NCBI GenBank assembly: GCA_025358055.1
Contig: JANYKV010000087.1
Span: forward strand, 16,284 to 80,283
Source of the DNA: Gemmatimonadota bacterium
GTDB taxonomy: Bacteria; Gemmatimonadota; Gemmatimonadetes; Gemmatimonadales; GWC2-71-9
Length of the DNA: 64,000 bases
Reading direction: 5' to 3'
Shown here: one piece after another, positions 26,869 through 34,971 of the stretch
Layout of the letters: each line of letters begins with the position of its first letter
Numbering within the stretch: the first letter of the stretch is position 1
Program-made: the position numbers and the translations under genes
The notes under the pieces: generated by a model
Database searches by the model: none
What the model was told of the DNA's origin: nothing
What the model saw: only the letters and a program-made list of their open reading frames with translations

Positions 26869-28029
26869 TCACAGGTAGCTCAGCCACACATCGCTCCGTC
26901 GCTGCTTGAGCGCCGCGAACCACCGGCAGAGCGGATACATCGCGACCACGACGGCTACCCACGCCAGGTAGACGACGGGCAGCGAGTATCCCCACCCGGG
27001 TGGCGCCGTGAAGGGATAGTGCGCGAGGTCGGGGGACTCGAACATCCAATGCGCCGATCCATAGCGCACGTAGCAGGTGGCGACGGCCAACAGGTGGATC
27101 AGCGGAAAGTGCAACAGATAATAGAACAAAGGCACCTTGCCGATCACGAGCGCAGGCCGGAGCATTCGTGGCGTTCCGCGATCCACCGCCCAGAGAAAGA
27201 CCACCGCCGGGCCGAGCGTCATCAGCAGGAACAGCAGTGACGGTGGGTATTTGATCGTGTTGAGGAACGAGAGCACGGTGAACAGCGGCGTCCCTTGATG
27301 CGTCCAGGGCGACGGGTCGCCGTAAATATTGATGCCCCGAATCACGACAAACGCCAGAGTCAGGGAGAGTCCCAGGCGCAGTAGAAAGGTCCGGCGGCGA
27401 TCGGTGTCCCAGCGGTAGACCTGTCCGAGGCCGAATCCCACGGCGGTGACGCCGATCCAGGGAATGAGCGGATAGGCCACAAACACCACATGCTGCGGGC
27501 TGTTCAACACGAAACCCGGTGAATGGAGAATGGACCAGATCGGGTTCGCCGACTGCACCGAGTCGAGGAGGTTGTGGCCCGCGATCAGAACGACGCCGAG
27601 TGCGGTGACCACTGCCGCCGGCAGGCGAACGAGCGCCGAGAGCGTGATCATCGCCCAGCCGAGCGCCCAGATGACGAGCAGCATCGTCACCCGATAGTCG
27701 ACGTTGAATTGGTAGGAGAAGCAGCGAAGCACCCCAAGTTCCAGAAAAATCAGCCAGAGGCCTCGCGTGAGCAGAAATCGGGAGAGTTCCGCCGGGGACT
27801 TCCGCGAGAGCGAGAGGAACGCGCCCGTGCCGGTGAGTAAGAAGAACACCGGCGCGCAGAAGAAGGTGATCCAACGCGTGAGGAACAAGCCGGCGCTGGC
27901 GGTGGCCAGATTTGTGGGACTCTGCCCGGGGATGCCGAAAAAGTCCCGGGTATGATCGAGCGCCATGATGATCATGATCATACCGCGCACGACGTCGATG
28001 GATTCGAGGCGCTTCCCGTTCTCCGCCAT
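26869..28029 (-). CDS. DUF1624 / heparan-alpha-glucosaminide N-acetyltransferase-like membrane protein
   Basis: MAENGKRLESIDVVRGMIMIIMALDHTRDFFG; multi-TM. Confidence 0.85.
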   Translation of the reverse strand: MAENGKRLESIDVVRGMIMIIMALDHTRDFFGIPGQSPTNLATASAGLFLTRWITFFCAPVFFLLTGTGAFLSLSRKSPAELSRFLLTRGLWLIFLELGVLRCFSYQFNVDYRVTMLLVIWALGWAMITLSALVRLPAAVVTALGVVLIAGHNLLDSVQSANPIWSILHSPGFVLNSPQHVVFVAYPLIPWIGVTAVGFGLGQVYRWDTDRRRTFLLRLGLSLTLAFVVIRGINIYGDPSPWTHQGTPLFTVLSFLNTIKYPPSLLFLLMTLGPAVVFLWAVDRGTPRMLRPALVIGKVPLFYYLLHFPLIHLLAVATCYVRYGSAHWMFESPDLAHYPFTAPPGWGYSLPVVYLAWVAVVVAMYPLCRWFAALKQRRSDVWLSYL

Positions 28030-28055
28030 TGTCCCTCCTGTGATAGCCTCCAGGC

Positions 28056-29468
28056 TTAGCGCGCGACGTTCACCACCTGAATCGTCGTGTATTCCTTGAG
28101 GCCGTCCACGTTGAACTCGACCCCGATTCCGGAGGATTTCACTCCTCCGAACGGTGCCATCGGGTGGAGGCCGCCATGCTGGTTGACCCACGCCGTACCG
28201 CACTCCAGCCGAGACGCGAGGTTCGCGGCTTCCGCTGAATCATTGCCCCACACGGAGCCCCCGAGCCCCACGTCGAGCGAGTTCGCGCGGGTGAGCGCCT
28301 CTTCGACGGTCCGATACTTGAGGATCGGGATCGCCGGCCCGAACTGCTCCTCCTTCACCAGGAGCATGTCGTCGGTCGCGTCGGCCACCACCGTGAGTGG
28401 GTAGAAGAAGCCCGGGCCTGCGGGACGAACGCCGCCGGTCACGACCCGCGCGCCTTTCGCCCGGGCCTCGTCGACGTATGAGCCCACCTTGTCGCGCTGC
28501 ATTTCGTTCGTCAGCGGACCGACGAGGTTCTTGGGATCCATGCCATCTCCCACCGGGATCTTCGACACGAACTCGGCGAACTTGGCGACAACGTCTTCGT
28601 ACTGGCTCTCGTGAACGTACAACCGCTTGAGCGCGGCACAGGTCTGGCCGCCGTTGATGAAACAGCCCCAGAAGAGCTTCTCGAGGAGCGGCTCGATGGC
28701 GGTGCCCGGTAGCACGATCCCGGCGTCGTTGCCGCCGAGTTCGAGGGTGAGGCGCTTCAAGGTATCGGAGGCGCCGGCCATCACCGACTTGCCGGTCTTC
28801 ACCGACCCCGTGAACACGATCTTGTTGATGTCGGGGTGGGTGACCATCCGGGTCCCGACCTCCGCATCACCAGTGACCACGTTCACGACCCCGGGCGGCA
28901 GAACCGTGTTCATGAGCTCGACCAGCCGGAGGGTTGAGAGCGGGGTGTACGGCGAGGGCTTGATCACGATAGTGCATCCGACCCGCACAGCGGGCATGAT
29001 GTGCCAGGTCGCGATCATGAGCGGCCAGTTCCAGGGCGTGATCGATCCGACGACGCCGACCGGCTTTCGACGGACAACGATGCTCCCCTTCGCGTCGTCC
29101 TGAATGGTCTCTTCGGGAAGGGCCAAGCTCGCGGTGACTCGGGTCCACGCAACGCAACCGCCGGCCTCGAGGTTGGCTCCCGGCCCACTCTGGGCCTTCC
29201 CTTGTTCGCGCGTGACCAGCGTCGCCAATTCGCCGGCATGTTGCTGGAGGACGGTGGCGACCTCGTTGAGTTTGGCAACCCGTGCGGCGTCGGGGAGCGC
29301 AGACCACGCCGGGAACGCTCGCCGTGCCGCCTTGACAGCTTGATCGAGGAGTTCCACGCTGCCCTGGGGACAAGAGGCGACCAAGGTCCCGTCGGCGGGG
29401 TTTCGAATCTCGAAGGTCTGGTCGGGCGAGACGGCCTTGCCGTCAATCGTAAGGGAATACGTTTGCAT
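28056..29468 (-). CDS. Aldehyde dehydrogenase family protein
   Basis: TPWNWPLMIATWHIMPAVRVG, LTLELGGNDAGIVLPG, NGGQTCAALKRLYV. Confidence 0.92.
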   Translation of the reverse strand: MQTYSLTIDGKAVSPDQTFEIRNPADGTLVASCPQGSVELLDQAVKAARRAFPAWSALPDAARVAKLNEVATVLQQHAGELATLVTREQGKAQSGPGANLEAGGCVAWTRVTASLALPEETIQDDAKGSIVVRRKPVGVVGSITPWNWPLMIATWHIMPAVRVGCTIVIKPSPYTPLSTLRLVELMNTVLPPGVVNVVTGDAEVGTRMVTHPDINKIVFTGSVKTGKSVMAGASDTLKRLTLELGGNDAGIVLPGTAIEPLLEKLFWGCFINGGQTCAALKRLYVHESQYEDVVAKFAEFVSKIPVGDGMDPKNLVGPLTNEMQRDKVGSYVDEARAKGARVVTGGVRPAGPGFFYPLTVVADATDDMLLVKEEQFGPAIPILKYRTVEEALTRANSLDVGLGGSVWGNDSAEAANLASRLECGTAWVNQHGGLHPMAPFGGVKSSGIGVEFNVDGLKEYTTIQVVNVAR

Positions 29469-29528
29469 TCGTCATGGCTCCGATTGGAACAGTTGAGTAC
29501 TGGTCATGCGTTGGTGAAGGTTGGTGGT

Positions 29529-29632
29529 CCCCTCGTCGCCCCGAGGGGCGCCCAGGTCGGCCCTCAAAAAGGGACCCCTCTTCCTGGAGGAAGGCCCGGC
29601 CCAGACAGAGCAAAGTCACCCGCGAGGGTAAC
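29529..29632. repeat. Hairpin array upstream of aldehyde dehydrogenase gene
   Basis: CCCCTCG-6nt-CGAGGGG (29529-29548); CCCT-CAAAA-AGGG (29561-29573); CTTCC-TGGA-GGAAG (29580-29593); ACCC-GCGA-GGGT (29618-29629). Confidence 0.6.
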
Positions 29633-29663
29633 GGGAGCGAGTTGGAGCACGAGCGCGACGGAG

Positions 29664-30452
29664 TCAGCGTGCCGGCAACACCAGCAGTCGGATTTGGTTG
29701 ACCCACAAGCGGACCTCATGGTCTAGGAAAAGCCTTCCGAGTTCCGCGGATGAATACGTGGGGTCACCGTCGACGCCCGTGGTCTCCCACACACCACCTG
29801 GGGCGATCTTGTCCTTCCGCACCCACCGCGCCTCTCGATCGAGAAACAGGAGCTTCGATGTATCCGGAATGTGCGCGTGTTGACCGACGGGCATGCCGTG
29901 GGCTTTCAGATACCGATTGACCTCTTCGTCATATGGGCCACCGTCGGCGAAGTAGACGTGGATGCCCTTGGGTGCCCACGATGCCTCCAAGGACGCGGCC
30001 ACGTTCTTGAGGGCGGTCCAACCGCCACCGTGTTCGCCCATCAGGATCACGTTGCGGAAGCCTGCCGCAATGGCGCTCAGGGCAACCTCACGAGCGACCG
30101 CGCCGAAGGTCTCGTCGGTGACGCTGATCGAGCCCGGGAACGCCATGAGGTCGTCTTTGAGGACGGGATCACCGGTCGGGGCAAACGGCATCGTGGGATA
30201 AACCAGGGCGTCACCAAGCTCCTCGGCGATACGAAGGGCGACGTAGCGGGCAAGGATGTTGTGCTTGCCGAGCACCATATGGGGCCCGCCTTCTTCGACG
30301 CTTCCTGCGAGATATAGCGCGGTTGTATGGCCGGCCGCGATGGCGTCGCGCACTTCGATCCAGGTGAGGTCTTCAATAAAGACCGATGGGGACTGGGCTC
30401 GGGTGACCGACCCGAAAGCAAGGCTGAGCAAAGTGCAAGCGAACATTTTCAT
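29664..30452 (-). CDS. Creatininase family protein, secreted
   Basis: LTWIEVRDAIAAGHTTALYLAGSVEEGGPHMVLGKHNILA; VILMGEHGGG. Confidence 0.88.
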   Translation of the reverse strand: MKMFACTLLSLAFGSVTRAQSPSVFIEDLTWIEVRDAIAAGHTTALYLAGSVEEGGPHMVLGKHNILARYVALRIAEELGDALVYPTMPFAPTGDPVLKDDLMAFPGSISVTDETFGAVAREVALSAIAAGFRNVILMGEHGGGWTALKNVAASLEASWAPKGIHVYFADGGPYDEEVNRYLKAHGMPVGQHAHIPDTSKLLFLDREARWVRKDKIAPGGVWETTGVDGDPTYSSAELGRLFLDHEVRLWVNQIRLLVLPAR

Positions 30453-30931
30453 GGCCTTCTCTCCTCCGCGACCGAGCTGCCGGGTACCTCTAGTTGGGCC
30501 TTGAGCTCCACGCTGATGACATGCAGTGGCGTCGGCCCGACGTTCTCGAGTGAGTGCGGCGCTAACGGCTCACCCCAGAGCACGGGCGGCGGGCTCTGGA
30601 GGCTGCCTGAGGCGCGGGTGTCCACAAGGACCGTTCCCTCGGCGTCGCGCCGCACAAACGCACTCCAACTGATGATGTAGTGCACGGCGGGCCACCGATG
30701 CGTGTGAACGGGCGTGCATCCCCCAGGAGCGATTTGCGTATCCAGCACCCGCACCCGGGCATTTTCGAGCAACAGGCGGTGCTGCTCAGGCGCCGCCACA
30801 AGGGCGTCGAGATCCGGGGTCCACCGTGAGGCAGATGACGTGCTCTCTTTGGGCGTCATGTGTAGGTGAACGTGTGAGTTTAGCGGCATCCGGAGGCTGT
30901 CCCCGCGGGAACGACGGGTCGGGTACCGCAT
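30449..30931 (-). CDS. Cupin-like protein
   Basis: NARVRVLDTQIAPGGCTPVHTHRWPAVHYIIS...SLENVGPTPLHVISVELK; overlaps the creatininase gene by 4 bp. Confidence 0.7.
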   Translation of the reverse strand: MRYPTRRSRGDSLRMPLNSHVHLHMTPKESTSSASRWTPDLDALVAAPEQHRLLLENARVRVLDTQIAPGGCTPVHTHRWPAVHYIISWSAFVRRDAEGTVLVDTRASGSLQSPPPVLWGEPLAPHSLENVGPTPLHVISVELKAQLEVPGSSVAEERRP

Positions 30932-31795
30932 TCAAGACCTTCCGAACCTCTCGTCAAGATAATCGAGCAATTCCCCGGGGAGCCATTCATGAAACTCCTC
31001 GCGATCAAAACCCTCGGGATCCGTTGACGGAAGGAAGTTCGCAAGTCTCATGTGGAGCGGGAACGGACTCAAGAACGAAAAATGACCGGCGTTCGCAATA
31101 ACTCTGCAGGTGACCTGACCCCTATCAGGAACACCGTTCAGCACAAGGTCCGCGTGCCATCGAGGAGTAAACGCGTCGTGCTCGGCGATCAGCATGAGAA
31201 TCGGAACGGTCACATTGCCTAACGAACCTTCGGGCAGGTACCAGGCGGTAGCCGGCGCGAGTAGAACAAGGGTCCGAACGCGTGGATCCGGCACCACTTC
31301 CACTCTTTGCCGACTTTCCGACCAAGGTGTGCCGCCCGCCACTGCCAGAGCCGTGTAGCCCCCCATTGAATGTCCGATGATTGCGACATTATTTGACCGC
31401 ACGCAAGCGCTGAACTGGGCGTCGGAGGCAACCGCATCAATCGCGAGCCGGACATGCCTCGGGCGGTTCTCCAGGTTTTCGTGAGCGTTTGCCAATTCGT
31501 TGTTGTTGCGGTTGTTCCCAGGGTGTTCGAGCAAGGCAACCACGTAGCCGCTCTTCGCCAGATGCGTACCGATGGTTCGATAGAGAAGATGCGAACCGCC
31601 GCTTCCATGGGAAACCACTACGAGAGGGAATCGGCCGTCAGCAACAGGGGCGTCCGGGCTGACGTCGATGGTATATGCCCCAAACGCAGTGGGGGTCGGT
31701 GGTAGGCGTGTCGGGTACAGGACGAGGGCGGGAAACGAAACGTCCTTTGTGTCATCTTTCACCTGCATTTGACGGCTCCCAACGAACATGCGCAT
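30932..31795 (-). CDS. Alpha/beta hydrolase (dienelactone hydrolase-like)
   Basis: PLVVVSHGSGGSHLLYRTIGTHLAKSGYVVALLEHPGNNR; NNVAIIGHSMGGYTALAVAGG. Confidence 0.88.
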   Translation of the reverse strand: MRMFVGSRQMQVKDDTKDVSFPALVLYPTRLPPTPTAFGAYTIDVSPDAPVADGRFPLVVVSHGSGGSHLLYRTIGTHLAKSGYVVALLEHPGNNRNNNELANAHENLENRPRHVRLAIDAVASDAQFSACVRSNNVAIIGHSMGGYTALAVAGGTPWSESRQRVEVVPDPRVRTLVLLAPATAWYLPEGSLGNVTVPILMLIAEHDAFTPRWHADLVLNGVPDRGQVTCRVIANAGHFSFLSPFPLHMRLANFLPSTDPEGFDREEFHEWLPGELLDYLDERFGRS

Positions 31796-31848
31796 GCGCG
31801 TACTCCACGTTTAATACCTAACCCCAAAATGGTATCAACTGTGCTCGC

Positions 31849-32694
31849 CTACCGAAGCGCGCGCGCCAGTGCCGCCGGTCCCACACCGCGGAAGATCGTG
31901 TCGTGCGCGAGATCTGGGCGGGGCGCGTACACCCACGCGAGCCCCCGCAGCGGCAGGGTGCGCAGCAGCGCCGCGAGGCGTGCCGTCCCGGTCGTGATGT
32001 CCGCGACATTCGAGCTGGCCAGATAGAGCGTGCGCGGCGCAGAGTCGAGGGCGGTTAGGCGCGCCGGAGCCGAATCTACGAGTGCGCCGCCGTTCCACCA
32101 CACACTCGGGTCGAGAGCGATGTAGTGGTCGAAGAGCCGCGGCTCCGCGAGGAACGTCTCCAGAACGAACAGGCCGGCGAGCGACTCGCCCACGATCGCT
32201 CGCTCCTCGGTCGTGCGGTAGCGAGCTCGGACCGCCGGGATGAGTTCGTCGCGGAGAAAGAGTCGGAAGGCGGCCGAGCCGCCCACCCGCTTCGCGATCG
32301 CGCTGTCGGCTGCGACGCGCGTGGGCCCGGTGAGATCGCGGCGGCGCTCCGTATTCGGTATCCCGACGACAATCACCGGCCGGATCGCGCCCAGAGCGAT
32401 CAGGGAGTCGACCGTGTGCACCACGTGCGGAAAGTCCTCGTCGATGCCACCATCTGGCATGTAGAGCACCGGCAAGTGGGCTACAGATGGCGCGTGATAG
32501 CCCGGGGGCATATGCACGTTGACCGACCTGGCCTCGCCGAGCGCTCGGGAAACGATCGTGAATGTGTCGTGCGCAGGTACCGGATCCTCGCCCGGCGGCG
32601 TGCCCTGCGCGCCGAGGGGGCCCGCCAGAAGGGCGAGGGCCACCAGACGTCCGAGCGATGGCCAGATCTGGAAGCGGCTCGGCGTTATCGTCAT
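31849..32694 (-). CDS. Alpha/beta hydrolase-fold esterase (Fes/IroE-like)
   Basis: RSVNVHMPPGYHAPSVAHLPVLYMPDGG; ERAIVGESLAGLFVLETFL; start set at MTITPSRF. Confidence 0.82.
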   Translation of the reverse strand: MTITPSRFQIWPSLGRLVALALLAGPLGAQGTPPGEDPVPAHDTFTIVSRALGEARSVNVHMPPGYHAPSVAHLPVLYMPDGGIDEDFPHVVHTVDSLIALGAIRPVIVVGIPNTERRRDLTGPTRVAADSAIAKRVGGSAAFRLFLRDELIPAVRARYRTTEERAIVGESLAGLFVLETFLAEPRLFDHYIALDPSVWWNGGALVDSAPARLTALDSAPRTLYLASSNVADITTGTARLAALLRTLPLRGLAWVYAPRPDLAHDTIFRGVGPAALARALR

Positions 32695-32827
32695 CGATAG
32701 TGTGGTCGGCGAAGATGCGTGGCAGCGGCTCTCAGCCGCCGTGCCCAATAAGTCGCAGTCAGCTGCAACGAAGGTCATCGCTGCCTCCTCGCACCTGAGC
32801 TGCTGCCGTTCGAAGCGAGGCCATCGA

Positions 32828-33310
32828 TCACGAGGTTCCTTGCTCGGCGGACCACGTCGCGATCTGAGCGTGGTGCCCCGACCACGCTTCCCACACCGAC
32901 TCCGCCCAGGCTCGCGCCGCCGGCGCAATCGAATCGTCCGACCCGGACAACGGTATGTCGACGACCGTGCGAGTCGACCTGAAGGATGGCGGGTGAAGCC
33001 AGTGAAAGTCCCTCTTGCGACCAAGAAGACGCGGGACGCCTACCGGCCGCAGTCGCACGAGATAGTCGTGAAGGTTGAGAAGGTGAACGGCCACCGACCG
33101 GATTGCCTGCGGATTCGGCCGGCCCGGATGGGTCACCGCGTAGGCGTCCACGCACATTTGGCGCGCGGCCTGAAGCCTCGGCTCGATTGAGAGGATTCCG
33201 AGGAGCTCCCCATACCGCGCCCAGCATCCGGGAGCGGAGGTCATGTAACGGTGGATGGGCCCGTCAATCTTGGCGATCTTGGCGCCACATCCAATGCACG
33301 GTTCTGACAT
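32828..33310 (-). CDS. DUF5946-like protein
   Basis: MSEPCIGCGAKIAKIDGPIHRYMTSAPGCWARYGELLG ... CVDAYAVTHPGRPNPQAIRSVAVHLLNLHDYL. Confidence 0.75.
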   Translation of the reverse strand: MSEPCIGCGAKIAKIDGPIHRYMTSAPGCWARYGELLGILSIEPRLQAARQMCVDAYAVTHPGRPNPQAIRSVAVHLLNLHDYLVRLRPVGVPRLLGRKRDFHWLHPPSFRSTRTVVDIPLSGSDDSIAPAARAWAESVWEAWSGHHAQIATWSAEQGTS

Positions 33311-33346
33311 GTCGTCCCCAGGATCCCTGGGCTAGGCAACTGTTGG

Positions 33347-34129
33347 CTACACGTCCGCCACGCTGAGTGGACGCGGCTGACGACCATCGACGTCGGTGAA
33401 ACCGTACTCCTCAGCCAACGCCGCCGCAACCAGGACGGCGCCGGTCCGGCGCGAAACGTGGGGGTCACTGGCCAATGCCGCCACGGCTCGGCCGATGAAC
33501 TCTGGACTTTCGGAGTGGCTCAAGTCGAACACCCCGGCAGCCAGCACCGCCTCGGTGCGGACGAGGCCGGGATACAGCGACACGACGGTCACACCGTGGG
33601 ATTTCAGCTCGTGCGCCATATCCGTCGTCATCTTATCGGTCGCCGCTTTCGCCACACCGTATAGCGTATTGGCGATGTGCTTCTGGGCGGCCCAAGAAGA
33701 AATCTGCACAAACAGGCCGCGGCGCGCCTCGACCATCGTACGTGCTGCGTGCTGACTCGCAACGAACGCCGCGCGCACGCCCGCGGTAACCATCGCGTCC
33801 CAGCGCCATGTCGGTTGCTTCCAGAACGGTGCAATGAACGTGAACTGGCCATCTTCAACCATTCGTTCGTAACCGCCCCACGCGACGTTGACGAGAATAT
33901 CGAGTCGGCCGGTCGTGTCTCCGATTTGTCGGAAGGCCTTCGCGACGTCTAGATCGTTGGTGTGGTCGCATGCGATGGCCGTGATGTCGGAACCGAGTTC
34001 TGCGTGGGTGACACTTCGACCGGTTGCGAAGACTTTCGCACCGGCATGGGCAAGGCCAAGCGCAACTCCGCGCCCGACCCCACGACTCGCGCCCGTGACC
34101 AGAGCGACTTGTCCCTGAAGTGTCGTCAT
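33347..34129 (-). CDS. SDR family oxidoreductase
   Basis: GQVALVTGASRGVGRGVALGLAHAGAKVFATGR; TLYGVAKAATDKMTTDMA. Confidence 0.9.
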   Translation of the reverse strand: MTTLQGQVALVTGASRGVGRGVALGLAHAGAKVFATGRSVTHAELGSDITAIACDHTNDLDVAKAFRQIGDTTGRLDILVNVAWGGYERMVEDGQFTFIAPFWKQPTWRWDAMVTAGVRAAFVASQHAARTMVEARRGLFVQISSWAAQKHIANTLYGVAKAATDKMTTDMAHELKSHGVTVVSLYPGLVRTEAVLAAGVFDLSHSESPEFIGRAVAALASDPHVSRRTGAVLVAAALAEEYGFTDVDGRQPRPLSVADV

Positions 34130-34158
34130 GCTCGATTGTCTCCGATGCTGCTTCGGCT

Positions 34159-34283
34159 GTCTAACGAGTGGCATTCTGCTGTAAGGGCAGTAGGCCGGCG
34201 GGGCGGCCCACTGTTACACCAATGATATCGCACGGCCCCACCGACCGTAAAGCCGCCTTTGGCAGCAGAATGCTTTGTTCGCT
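34159..34283 (-). repeat. Inverted-repeat element (attC-like or MITE-like)
   Basis: Perfect 11 bp arms GCATTCTGCTG (34171-34181) / CAGCAGAATGC (34263-34273) around 81 bp; plus-strand GTCTAAC at 34159 (= GTTAGAC on minus, fits GTTRRRY). Confidence 0.4.
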
Positions 34284-34635
34284 GGCACCAGTCCGATGTT
34301 CCCTGCAGACGCTCGGCGTGGACACGGCGCGTTACTGGGCGTGACGTTGGGCGCTCGCACCTGCCGCTACGGATTTGGACCGGCAATGGTATGGATCGAT
34401 GGCGTGCTTGGATCTGCGCATGGTCCGCAGCGGACATAGGCGTCACCGGTTGTCCCTCCAACACCGAGTTGTCGCGCATGAGTTCCTCAAACCCCGGCTT
34501 CGAGAAGCAGGCACGATGAATGGAATGCGAGTGGCCGGTATGAAAGCGGACTATTCTCGGTGGCGCGCTTGCTAGAAATAGGACACTGATGCATCATTAG
34601 CCTCCTCGTCCCATTAGCGCACCAGGAGACATACC

Positions 34636-34950
34636 ATGATCAAAGTCAGCGTGATGTATCCCAACAATGCTGGCGCTCGATTTGACCATGCGTACTACCG
34701 CGACAAGCACATGCCTCTGGTGAAGGCCCGAATGGGCGACAGCTGCAAGTTCTACACGGTCGATAAGGGACTGGCAGGTGGAACTCCCGGCGCTCCAGCG
34801 ACCTATGTCGGCATGTGCCATATCTTTTGTGATTCTGTGGAGTCGTTTCAGACTGGATTCGGTCCGCATATGCAAGAGATCATGAGCGACATTCCGAAAT
34901 ACACCGATCTGTCGCCGGTGATTCAGATCAGCGAGGTCGTTGTGGGGTGA
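34636..34950 (+). CDS. EthD family protein
   Basis: MIKVSVMYPNNAGARFDHAYYRDKHMPLVKARMGDSCKFYTVDKGLAGG. Confidence 0.9.
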   Translation: MIKVSVMYPNNAGARFDHAYYRDKHMPLVKARMGDSCKFYTVDKGLAGGTPGAPATYVGMCHIFCDSVESFQTGFGPHMQEIMSDIPKYTDLSPVIQISEVVVG

Positions 34951-34971
34951 GCCACTGCGCCGGGGAACGAA

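Noticed and set aside
31806-31845. ACCTAAC with ATACC...GGTAT arms
   Set aside because: Too short for attC and no right-hand core; at most a minor promoter palindrome
34182-34630. Possible coding remnants between SDR and EthD genes
   Set aside because: No frame gave a recognisable protein; kept only as inverted-repeat element
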